Of a DNA stretch of 6,046 bases, positions 1 through 6,003 are shown piece by piece. A program made the position numbers and the translations under genes. A model generated the notes under the pieces. It was not told the DNA's origin. It made no database searches and saw nothing but the letters and a program-made list of their open reading frames with translations. The DNA comes from Chloroflexia bacterium (GTDB taxonomy: Bacteria; Chloroflexota; Chloroflexia; QHBQ01; JADMIH01): assembly GCA_025927935.1 (NCBI GenBank), contig JAICKM010000436.1, positions 1 to 6,046 of the forward strand, written 5' to 3'. Positions within the stretch are counted from its first letter, which is position 1. The number at the start of each line of letters is the position of its first letter.

Positions 1-6
1 CGTCGT

Positions 7-67
7 ACTGACAACTGACCACCGACCACTGACCACTCGTCTCAGCACTCAGCACTCAGCACTCGTC
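7..67. repeat. Degenerate 7-bp tandem repeat at left edge
   Basis: The segment is built of heptads close to ACTNRNC: actgaca (7-13), actgacc (14-20), accgacc (21-27), actgacc (28-34), actcgtc (35-41), a 5-bp remnant tcagc (42-46), actcagc (47-53), actcagc (54-60) and actcgtc (61-67). Heptameric short tandem repeats of this kind are known from intergenic DNA of several bacterial groups. The repeat overlaps the end of the leftward membrane-protein gene and supplies its last codons and stop. It may continue to the left, beyond the window. Confidence 0.85.
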
Positions 68-1012
68 CGCTCGGTGGCGGCCCAGGAGTTGGGCGGTGCC
101 GAGGGGGGCGGTGAGGCCGGCCAGCGTACCGGCTTCCACCTGGAGATTGAGGTAGGTGAGTACCCAGGTGTTGAGGTTGAAGGCGCTGACCGCGCCGTCC
201 CAGGCCAGCAACCCCACGGCCAAGATCGCGGCCACGGCGCCCGCCACCCACAGGGCGGTGCTCTGCGGCGCCGCGCCCAGCAGCGACCAGATCCCGGCGA
301 CCAGCCCGGCGGCCAGCGCCGCCAGCAGCACGGAGACCACCAGCAGCAGCACATTCAGCAGCAGTAGCGCCGTCCAGAGGCCGAACACCGCGCCGAAGCG
401 GCCAAAAAATAGCCGCCGCGCCGTGCGCACTGCCGTCCGGGGCGCGACGCCCGCCAGCAGCAGCGCGCAATTCGCCAGCCGCTGCTGCGGCCAGAGCAAC
501 AGCCAGCCGATCAGAAACACCAGGCCCGCGCAGCAGCTGCTGCCGAGCAGGGTCAGCCCCCAACCCGCGGTGTCTTCCTGGCTCACCGTCACCCAGTAGA
601 CGCTGGGCGCCAGGGTGAGGGCCAGGCCCAGCAGCACCGGCCACCAGACCAGCAGGCCGACCAGCACCAGGTGCGGCAGCCGCCGCACAGCGGAGCGAAC
701 GGGTTGCACGCCGGGGGCATCGAGCCGCGCCGCCGCCCGCCGCCCCGCGGCCAGGATCAAGCCGCCCTCGCTCAGCAGGCCGCCCAGCAGCAACACCAGG
801 GCGCCCCCCACCAGCCAGATGGGTAACGCGGCGGGCAGATCCGGCGTCAGCGAGGCGGAGAGTTCGGCCAGGTAGTTGGGGTTGTAGACCGACAGCCCCA
901 GCAGGATCGCGGCATAGACCAGCCCGATCAGGGCAATGACGACGCCCAGCCCCAACACGCGGCGCCGCTGAAGCAAGCGCAGCGCCCCGCCCAGCACCCG
1001 GCTGGTGTTCAT
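56..1012 (-). CDS. Six-helix integral membrane protein, unknown function
   Basis: This 318-residue protein starts at ATG 1012 with a purine-rich Shine-Dalgarno nine bases upstream. It is dominated by hydrophobic segments at about residues 19-41, 62-88, 113-136, 153-174, 208-240 and 253-275. Arg-rich stretches at 5-18, 90-111 and 178-205 alternate with neutral or acidic loops (42-61, 137-152), so the positive-inside rule predicts six helices with both ends in the cytoplasm. There is no signal peptide, catalytic motif or nucleotide-binding motif. Residues 276-318 form a less hydrophobic tail ending Asp-Glu-Cys. The general look (basic loops between paired helices, no enzyme domain) resembles the many unassigned bacterial membrane proteins that sit among glycerophosphodiesterase-membrane-domain or DUF975-like families, but I do not recognise a specific family. 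It is read in the same direction as the two genes upstream, yet it lies 251 bp away and has its own promoter, so a functional link is not shown. The reading frame is certain; the function is unknown. Confidence 0.85.
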   Translation of the reverse strand: MNTSRVLGGALRLLQRRRVLGLGVVIALIGLVYAAILLGLSVYNPNYLAELSASLTPDLPAALPIWLVGGALVLLLGGLLSEGGLILAAGRRAAARLDAPGVQPVRSAVRRLPHLVLVGLLVWWPVLLGLALTLAPSVYWVTVSQEDTAGWGLTLLGSSCCAGLVFLIGWLLLWPQQRLANCALLLAGVAPRTAVRTARRLFFGRFGAVFGLWTALLLLNVLLLVVSVLLAALAAGLVAGIWSLLGAAPQSTALWVAGAVAAILAVGLLAWDGAVSAFNLNTWVLTYLNLQVEAGTLAGLTAPLGTAQLLGRHRADEC

Positions 1013-1021
1013 CCCGGCCTA

Positions 1022-1032
1022 CCCTCCCACCT
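1022..1032 (-). promoter_or_regulatory. Ribosome binding site of the membrane-protein gene
   Basis: On the minus strand the sequence AGGTGGGAGGG ends nine bases before the ATG at 1012. It fixes that ATG as the start. Confidence 0.7.
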
Positions 1033-1052
1033 GACCCGTGCAGGCTCGACAA

Positions 1053-1073
1053 GGGGACGGCGCGCGCCGCCCC
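1053..1073 (-). other. G+C-only hairpin in the mRNA leader of the membrane-protein gene
   Basis: GGGG (1053-1056) pairs with CCCC (1070-1073) and CGGC (1058-1061) pairs with GCCG (1066-1069). There is a single bulged A at 1057 and a GCGC loop. The hairpin lies between the predicted transcription start (about 1094) and the Shine-Dalgarno (1022-1032). No T-run follows it on either strand, so it is not an intrinsic terminator. It could stabilise the leader or modulate translation, or it may simply reflect base composition. Confidence 0.4.
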
Positions 1074-1100
1074 CGGTGAAAAGTCGCTTGACGCCCCGGC

Positions 1101-1129
1101 ATTATACCACCCGCGCCCGCCTGCGCCAA
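1101..1129 (-). promoter_or_regulatory. Sigma70-type promoter for the membrane-protein gene
   Basis: Reading leftward there is a -35 box TTGGCG (1129-1124, 4 of 6 consensus), a 17-base spacer and a perfect -10 box TATAAT (1106-1101). Transcription should start near 1094 and give a leader of about 80 bases before the ATG at 1012. The box is an A+T island in very G+C-rich DNA, which makes a chance match less likely. It implies that the membrane-protein gene can be transcribed independently of the two genes upstream. Confidence 0.75.
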
Positions 1130-1179
1130 CTGGGGTCACGCGACAGCCGCGCATGAGCGACGGTTAGGCACCGCGCGCA

Positions 1180-1240
1180 CGCGAAGGACGCGAAGAACAA
1201 AACTAATATAAATCGCCTTCGCGTTCTTCGCGTCTTCGCG
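1180..1240. repeat. Dispersed-type inverted repeat built of CGCGAAG units
   Basis: Bases 1187-1198 are perfectly complementary to 1223-1234 (12 bp). Bases 1180-1185 pair with 1235-1240, with one bulged G at 1186, giving an 18-bp stem around a 24-base loop containing an A+T-rich tract. The right arm also repeats in tandem (minus strand: CGCGAAGA, CGCGAAGAA, CGCGAAGG). Elements of the 'ttcgcgttcttcgcgtc' type recur in spacers of many environmental bacteria; I recognise the look and could not count copies. The element lies 24 bp after the stop of the 802-residue protein gene, so its transcript could protect or end that mRNA. No T-run follows the stem, so it is not a classic intrinsic terminator. 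Confidence 0.7.
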
Positions 1241-1263
1241 GTGAATTTACGCGGTACGGGCCA

Positions 1264-3672
1264 TCACTCGTCGCCGTCCAGCGTGAAGCCGTGCTCCAGC
1301 AGCGCCTGGCGCAAGGCGTCGAGCGTGCCGGCGGGCGCGGGCGTCTCCGGCGCCGCTTCGGTGGCGGCGCGGCGACCGCGCGGGCGGGGTGCCGCGGGCG
1401 GCACGACCAGGGCCAGGGTGCCGTCCGCCGGCAGGGGCGCCAGCAGGGGCGCCACGTCGGGGTCGGCGCGTAGCTCGTCAAGCAATTCGGGCCGATCCAC
1501 GGTGAGGATCGTCACCGTGCGGAGCTGGGCGCGGCCCTGGTAGCCTGCCCAGACTTTGATGCGGCGCTCCACGGCGGCGGGCAAGGGGCCGTCGTGCCAG
1601 GCGGCCAGGGCGTCCAGCAGGGGCGGCACGTCGGCGGGCTTCCAGCGCCGCGCCGTGGCGGTGGCGCGCACCGTCTTCTCGTCGAGGACCAGGCTCCCAT
1701 CCGGGCCGGGGCGGGTCAGCCCGGCCAGCAAGCCCAGCACGCGCAGATCGGGCAGCGGCCCCTTCCAGGTCACGCGGCCCGCGTCGTCAAAGGCAAACGA
1801 GGGCACGGGCGTGTCCCGGATCACGTCGCTGGTGGCCGGAAGTTCTCCGGCGGCCAGCAGCCGCCGGTCGAGATCGGCCAGGCTGTGCGCGCCGCCGGCC
1901 TGGGGCCGCACCAGGGCCAGGGTCGGCAGCAGGCGCTCGGCCAGCAACGGGGCCGTCTGCGGGTCGGCGGCCAGGCGATCCAGCAGGGCCGGTTCGCGGG
2001 CGGCCAGCAGGGTGGCGTTGCGGCGGAAGACGATCCGCTCATGAGCCGCCGCCCAGTCGAGGATGCTACGCTCGACGTTCTGGGCCAGCGGCGCCCCGCT
2101 GGCCTCGCGCAGCAGGTCGAGGATGGCGGATGCCGTCCAGCCTGCCTGCTGGGCCGCGTAGACCGCGCCACGCGTCAGCTTGAACTCGACCACCTGCTCG
2201 GCGCGCACCAGTTCGGCCACTTCGCTGAGGGCGAACAGCGTCTCGTCGGGCACGTCGCCCACGGCCAGCACCTGGAAGTTGGGCTGGACGATCACCCGCC
2301 CCGTCGTCGGGCTGGCGACCAGCGGGGCCAGGATCTCTGCCTCGCGGGCCGGGTCGGCGAAAGCGGCCAGCAGCGTGCGCCCCGCGGGCGTCAGGCGAAA
2401 CGCTTGCTCCGGCCCCGCCGCCCCGGCCAGGTCGACCAGGCCCAGCCAATGGAGCGGCCCCCTTAGCGCCTTGCGCACCACATCGCCCTCGCACGATTCC
2501 CACGGGTCCTCGCCGGGCAGCGCGCCGTAAGACAGCCGGTAAAGCTGCGTCCCCAGGTCATAGATGGGCAGCGGTTCGTCGTCGGGCAGGGCCAGGAAGC
2601 CGAAGTGGTAGCGGCGCAACCAGCGCACAAAACCATTCAGCTCCATCCAGTTGTCGGGCAGTGCGGCGATCAGGCTCAGCAGGCGCTCGTAGCCATGGTG
2701 CGTCGTCTGGGGCGGCAGGTAGCGGTTGGTCTGCCAGCCCCCGCTGGTGTCCGTCACCATCGCCAGATCCTGCGCGGCGGTAGCGAGCCAGGCGGACAGC
2801 ATACGCAACGTGCGCACCGGCCACGGCTGAGCCAGGAACTCGCGCAGCCGCTCCCGCCCGGCGGCCTCCAATCGCCCGTCGCGCTCGATTAGCAGATGGA
2901 GATTTTGCGCCGCCACCCGCACAAAGTAGAGGTATGGCAGATCGGTCTCGACGTCGAACTCGGTCGTCTTCTCGGCCACGCCCAGGCTCTGGCCCAGCCG
3001 CCGGGCATCCACCTTGCGCACGAGGCCCGCCTGCGTCAACTGCACCGATTTCGCCCGTATCGCCGACCAGAGCAGGAACAGCCCGCGATGGGCATAGCGC
3101 GGCTCCCCGGCGACCGGCGGCCCCGCGGGCGCGGGCACCTGCGGCGGCGGCTCGTTGAGCAGGGCCAGCACGGTCGCCCGCACCTCGGCGGGCATGGCAA
3201 GATGGGCCGCCAGCCCCGGTTCCAGCGTGGGCGAATAGCTGCTGTCGCCGCTGGCGAGGGCCAGCACGCGCATCGTCAGCCCGGCGACCAGGTCGGCCAG
3301 GCGGGAGCTATGCACCGCCGCCGGATCGCCGGGCACGGGCGGGTGGACATAGCTGTAATAGTAAAGCTGGCGCGCCTTCGGGTCGTCAGGTTGCACCAGC
3401 CGGGCGGCGGTCGCCGCAGCGGTCACATAGCCCGTGCTCACCTCGCCGGGATAGAGCAGCAGCAGATCGAGCAGCGCGCGCTGCTCGGCGCTCAACCCGG
3501 CCAGCATACGCGCCACGCTCTCGCGGTTGGCCGCGTCGTCGGCCAGCGCCACTATCGTCGCTTTCTTGCTGCCCGTAACTAGCGTCACTCCGCGCATGGC
3601 GGCCATCTCACGGATAGCGGGAACGCCATAGCCGTTGAGCAGGGCATTGATCCGTTTGCCGATGGCGGCCAT
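1264..3672 (-). CDS. Motor-less XPB/Ssl2-like helicase-associated protein with a duplicated C-terminal module
   Basis: The protein is 802 residues from ATG 3672. An in-frame GTG at 3690 is rejected because the Shine-Dalgarno would lie inside the coding region. Parts in order: SAP-like helical hairpin (about 5-45, with VPAIREMAAMRG); winged-helix-like segment (about 55-95); possible second helix-turn-helix (193-232); helical middle with LPDNW (338-342); wing with GPLHWLGLV (405-413) and FRLTPAGRTLL (425-435); XPB/Ssl2-like module (458-590, starting VIVQPNFQV); a second, diverged copy (632-759); an Ala/Pro/Arg-rich linker (760-782); and a final amphipathic helix. The family is known from XPB-type helicases and their separate neighbour proteins in actinobacteria (PF13625). 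There is no Walker A or B motif, so it is not itself a helicase. I infer a DNA-binding accessory, probably cytoplasmic, perhaps for repair or replication. The gene follows its paralogue by one base and is probably translationally coupled to it. The family call is firm; the role is inferred. Confidence 0.85.
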   Translation of the reverse strand: MAAIGKRINALLNGYGVPAIREMAAMRGVTLVTGSKKATIVALADDAANRESVARMLAGLSAEQRALLDLLLLYPGEVSTGYVTAAATAARLVQPDDPKARQLYYYSYVHPPVPGDPAAVHSSRLADLVAGLTMRVLALASGDSSYSPTLEPGLAAHLAMPAEVRATVLALLNEPPPQVPAPAGPPVAGEPRYAHRGLFLLWSAIRAKSVQLTQAGLVRKVDARRLGQSLGVAEKTTEFDVETDLPYLYFVRVAAQNLHLLIERDGRLEAAGRERLREFLAQPWPVRTLRMLSAWLATAAQDLAMVTDTSGGWQTNRYLPPQTTHHGYERLLSLIAALPDNWMELNGFVRWLRRYHFGFLALPDDEPLPIYDLGTQLYRLSYGALPGEDPWESCEGDVVRKALRGPLHWLGLVDLAGAAGPEQAFRLTPAGRTLLAAFADPAREAEILAPLVASPTTGRVIVQPNFQVLAVGDVPDETLFALSEVAELVRAEQVVEFKLTRGAVYAAQQAGWTASAILDLLREASGAPLAQNVERSILDWAAAHERIVFRRNATLLAAREPALLDRLAADPQTAPLLAERLLPTLALVRPQAGGAHSLADLDRRLLAAGELPATSDVIRDTPVPSFAFDDAGRVTWKGPLPDLRVLGLLAGLTRPGPDGSLVLDEKTVRATATARRWKPADVPPLLDALAAWHDGPLPAAVERRIKVWAGYQGRAQLRTVTILTVDRPELLDELRADPDVAPLLAPLPADGTLALVVPPAAPRPRGRRAATEAAPETPAPAGTLDALRQALLEHGFTLDGDE

Positions 3673-3673
3673 C

Positions 3674-5713
3674 TTAGCCCTCCTCTCCACCGCTGCGCGC
3701 CTCGTCGATCACGCGCGGCATGTGCCCGGCGCGCTGGAGTTCGCCGATTAGCTTGTCCACCTCCGTGTTCGCCACGGCCACCAGGCGCGGTGAGAACTGG
3801 TACAGCAGGTAATTGCGCAGCCCCGTCGAGGCCAGTAGCTCGGCCAGGGTAAAATCGTCGTGGAAGCTCAGCAACGTCACCCCGGTGTAGAAGCGCAGTC
3901 GCCCGTAGGCGCCCCACCACCCGCGCAACCGCTCGACCAGCGCGGACGGCAACGCATCGCCGGCCAGCCGGCGCAGCAACGCCAGCACGCCGTCCAGGTC
4001 GAGGCCACGGTCGAAGCCCTGGCGCGCGGCAGCCGCCGTCAACCGGAAGACGCACAATTCGCTATCGGCGCGGATCGGCTCGGCCAGCCCGGCCAGCGTG
4101 ATCAGGTCATCCAGCGCCGTGGTCCGCGGGTCGAGGGTCAGCAGCACATCGGGCGGCGCCAGGGCATAACCCAGGCTAGGCGCGGGCTGCGGGTTCACCC
4201 CGGCGGGCAGCGGCTGGACGCCCAGCAACGGCACGGGTCGTTCGCTGATCAGCCCGCCCAGCGCGGTCAGGCGGAACCCGGCGGGCGGCCCCGCCGTGCC
4301 GCTCTGCTGTGTACTGCCGTCCAGCGTGGTCGTCTCCACCAAGCCGAGCCAGGTCAGCGGCCCCGTCACCATCGCCGTGACCAGCCGGCCCAGCCCGCGC
4401 ATCCAATCGGGCGCGCTGCGCCGGTCCAGGTACTGCGGGCTGCCGCCGTTCCAGCGTTCCAGCCACCAGGTCAGTTGCTCCCAGCCCCCAGTTTTCGGCT
4501 GGAGGCTGATCGGCAGCTCCGGAAACAGCCGGTGCAGGCAGGTCAGGAACGACGGCAGGTCGTACCAGGGACCCACCGGCAGCCAGGCCAGCAACAGGAG
4601 CAACGCCGCCCGGATATGGCCCACGTCGGCGTGCATATGCACCGGTTCGGCGTAGTGCAGCGTCGCGTTGCGGAAGAGCGCCAGGCCGGGGTCTTGCGCC
4701 AGCAGCAGCGACAACTCGCTCCACCCGCCCAACTGCAAGGCCGTGGCGATCATCTGCCCAAGACGCCGCTCCGGCGCTTGCGCGCGAAAAGCGTCGACCT
4801 TTTCGGGATACGGCACCAGCGCGGTCCCGGCGCGGCCCAGCAGATCCAGTCCCTCAGCCAGGAAGAGGAAGAAACGCACTTCCTCGTCGCTGCTCATGCC
4901 CGCCGCCGCGCGCAACTCGGCCAGCCCGCCATCGGCCAGTTCCAGGGCGGGCGCGGCCACCTCGATGCCCCGTGGCCGGTCGTCCACGGCCAGGCGCCCG
5001 CGTGGCGCATCCGGCAAGTCGCCCACCACTTCCCAGCGGCCCAGCATCCAGGTCGTGCGGCCCCGGTAGGTGCGCGGCCCGCCTTCGCCCAGGCGATAGC
5101 TGTGCCGGGCCAGCGCGTCGAGCAGCGCATCGAATTTCGCCGTGACGGACGCGGCATCCGCGCCGCTGAGCAGCGCGGGCAGGTCGCCGCTAAAGGCGCG
5201 GATTTCGGGTAACAGCGGGATCAATCCGGCGGCCACAGCGGCGGGGAACCCATAGTACGCCTGGTGCCGGGAGGCGCCGTCGAAGATCGGCAGCAGCAGA
5301 CCCAGCTCGCTCAGATGGGCCAGGCCGGCCTCGATCTCGCCCGAACTGGCGTGCCGCCCGCGCAGGACGCGGCCAAGCGGCGGCGCGGCGATGTTGCCCT
5401 GGCTCAGATCCAGCACGCAGGATACGGCCAGGATCGCCCGCTCGGGCTGGCCCAGGTCCCGGATGAGAGCCGCCTGCTGCTGCGGATCGATCATACTCTC
5501 GACCAGCGCCTCCGCGAGCGGCTCACGCTGGCTTCCTCGCCCGGTCACATGGCGCGCGGCGGCCATGGCCCGCAATTGGGGCAATTTGAGCTGGATCAGC
5601 GCCTGGTACAAGCTGTTGCGGACTTCCGCAGTGGGCGCCTGCATACTCGCCGGCACCAGCGCCACATCGGGCAGGGTGTCCGCGGCCCCTCCCGAACGTG
5701 CTTTCCCTGTCAT
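3674..5713 (-). CDS. Motor-less XPB/Ssl2-like helicase-associated protein, paralogue of the next gene
   Basis: The protein is 679 residues from ATG 5713, with GAAGGA nine bases upstream. An in-frame TTG at 5722 abuts that site and is less likely; ATG 5644 has a weaker site. Parts in order: unstructured leader (1-32); SAP-like helical hairpin (34-75, LKLPQLRAMAAARHVTG); winged-helix-like region (85-165); a region of Arg/Asp-rich loops and helices (190-345); a helical segment with a His cluster (H353, H359, H361, H366) and LPVGPWYDLPSF (378-389); wing with GPLTWLGLVE (451-460) and FRLTALGGLI (480-489); an XPB/Ssl2-like module (521-647); and a C-terminal helix (650-665). The order matches the next gene, with similar spacing from the GPLxWLGLV motif to the end of the first module, so the two are paralogues. 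No Walker motifs are seen, so it should bind nucleic acid or a partner rather than unwind DNA. This is the first gene of the probable operon. No convincing promoter was seen upstream. The family is recognised; the biological role is unknown. Confidence 0.83.
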   Translation of the reverse strand: MTGKARSGGAADTLPDVALVPASMQAPTAEVRNSLYQALIQLKLPQLRAMAAARHVTGRGSQREPLAEALVESMIDPQQQAALIRDLGQPERAILAVSCVLDLSQGNIAAPPLGRVLRGRHASSGEIEAGLAHLSELGLLLPIFDGASRHQAYYGFPAAVAAGLIPLLPEIRAFSGDLPALLSGADAASVTAKFDALLDALARHSYRLGEGGPRTYRGRTTWMLGRWEVVGDLPDAPRGRLAVDDRPRGIEVAAPALELADGGLAELRAAAGMSSDEEVRFFLFLAEGLDLLGRAGTALVPYPEKVDAFRAQAPERRLGQMIATALQLGGWSELSLLLAQDPGLALFRNATLHYAEPVHMHADVGHIRAALLLLLAWLPVGPWYDLPSFLTCLHRLFPELPISLQPKTGGWEQLTWWLERWNGGSPQYLDRRSAPDWMRGLGRLVTAMVTGPLTWLGLVETTTLDGSTQQSGTAGPPAGFRLTALGGLISERPVPLLGVQPLPAGVNPQPAPSLGYALAPPDVLLTLDPRTTALDDLITLAGLAEPIRADSELCVFRLTAAAARQGFDRGLDLDGVLALLRRLAGDALPSALVERLRGWWGAYGRLRFYTGVTLLSFHDDFTLAELLASTGLRNYLLYQFSPRLVAVANTEVDKLIGELQRAGHMPRVIDEARSGGEEG
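3678..3688 (-). promoter_or_regulatory. Ribosome binding site inside the end of the upstream gene
   Basis: On the minus strand GGAGAGGAGGG lies in the last codons (Gly-Glu-Glu-Gly) of the 679-residue protein gene. Its GGAGG core (3683-3679) is six bases from the ATG at 3672. The upstream stop TAA (3676-3674) lies between them. This decides the start of the second gene in favour of ATG 3672 over GTG 3690, and it suggests that ribosomes finishing the first gene start the second. Confidence 0.8.
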
Positions 5714-5722
5714 GCTATGCAA

Positions 5723-5728
5723 TCCTTC
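5723..5728 (-). promoter_or_regulatory. Ribosome binding site of the first operon gene
   Basis: GAAGGA on the minus strand (5728-5723) is nine bases before ATG 5713. It directly abuts the alternative TTG at 5722, which argues against that TTG being the start. Confidence 0.5.
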
Positions 5729-5815
5729 AAGTCGTCCTTGTCACTCAGCATCCCGGTGCGCGAGCAACCTCTCCCCCAGCCCCTCCCCGCCACAGGGAGT
5801 CGCAGCCCACCTGCC

Positions 5816-5840
5816 GCGGCTTTCCCCCTTCCCGCCGCGG
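5816..5840. repeat. 25-bp direct repeat, copy 1
   Basis: It begins GCGGCTTT and ends TTCCCGCCGCGG. It matches 5885-5909 at 24 of 25 positions, and the two copies start 69 bp apart. Confidence 0.85.
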
Positions 5841-5884
5841 TGAGGGAGGCCATCGGTTTTCCTTCTTCCCACAAGGGGAGAGAG

Positions 5885-5909
5885 GCGGCTTTTCCCCTTC
5901 CCGCCGCGG
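5885..5909. repeat. 25-bp direct repeat, copy 2
   Basis: It matches 5816-5840 except for one T in place of C at the ninth base. Its right part forms the left arm of the palindrome at 5894-5916, whereas copy 1 has lost most of the matching right arm. Confidence 0.85.
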
Positions 5910-5916
5910 GAAGGGG
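5894..5916. repeat. Near-perfect palindrome with 11-bp arms
   Basis: CCCCTTCCCGC (5894-5904) is exactly complementary to GCGGGAAGGGG (5906-5916) around a single C at 5905. As RNA it would form a stable stem with the central bases looped out. It is followed by G-rich sequence, not T-rich sequence, on the plus strand, so it is not a classic terminator in that direction. Confidence 0.85.
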
Positions 5917-5957
5917 GGCCAGGGGGGTTAGGTTGGTCGCCTACCGGCGCGCGGCGC

Positions 5958-5987
5958 TTGACGCCCGTGCCGCCCCGTCGGTATAAT
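5958..5987 (+). promoter_or_regulatory. Strong sigma70-type promoter reading right
   Basis: A -35 box TTGACG (5958-5963, 5 of 6 consensus) is followed after 18 bases by a perfect -10 box TATAAT (5982-5987). Transcription should start near 5994, only about ten bases before the ATG at 6004. The mRNA would then be nearly leaderless and would exclude the AGGAG at 5989-5993. Confidence 0.75.
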
Positions 5988-6003
5988 CAGGAGAACACCG
6001 TAT

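Larger units (their letters stand above)
5769..5927. repeat. Pyrimidine/purine-asymmetric repeat cluster in the spacer
   Basis: The 290-bp gap between the operon start and the rightward gene carries several hairpin-like units made of C/T runs followed by G/A runs. Examples are CTCCC (5783-5787) with GGGAG (5795-5799), and CTTCCC (5865-5870) with GGGGAG (5875-5880, one G-T pair). A 25-bp direct repeat and an 11-bp-arm palindrome lie inside and are listed separately. G-runs at 5913-5918 and 5922-5927 close the cluster. The style resembles dispersed spacer repeats common in environmental genomes. No protein-coding signal was seen here. Confidence 0.7.

Noticed and set aside
42..1154. Minus-strand open frame of 370 codons overlapping the membrane-protein gene
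   Set aside because: It is the wrong frame of the membrane-protein gene: a Gly/Ala/Arg-rich translation, no ribosome site, and a start upstream of the clear promoter.
1180..1240. Intrinsic terminator for the operon
   Set aside because: The stem is good, but no T-run follows it on the minus strand (the sequence continues TGCGCGCGGTGCC). It is listed as a repeat instead.
1594..2466. Plus-strand open frame of 290 codons
   Set aside because: It is the antisense shadow of the 802-residue gene, which has recognisable domains, a good start and a ribosome site. The shadow has none of these.
3556..3573. GSKKAT (residues 34-39) of the 802-residue protein as a nucleotide-binding loop
   Set aside because: It lacks the GxxxxGK[ST] pattern and falls in the second helix of the SAP-like hairpin. 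The paralogue has GSQREP at the same place.
2896..3582. Plus-strand open frame of 228 codons
   Set aside because: It is antisense to the N-terminal half of the 802-residue protein. The Arg/Gln/His-rich translation lacks any domain-like pattern.
3860..5212. Long plus-strand open frame of 450 codons
   Set aside because: It lies opposite the 679-residue gene. Its composition (Gln-, Arg- and Pro-rich, low complexity) is typical of antisense frames in high-G+C DNA, and no family features are seen.
5908..5935. G-quadruplex in the G-rich end of the spacer
   Set aside because: The G-runs (3, 6, 6, then 2 and 2) do not give four separate runs of three with loops, so only a weak two-layer form is possible.
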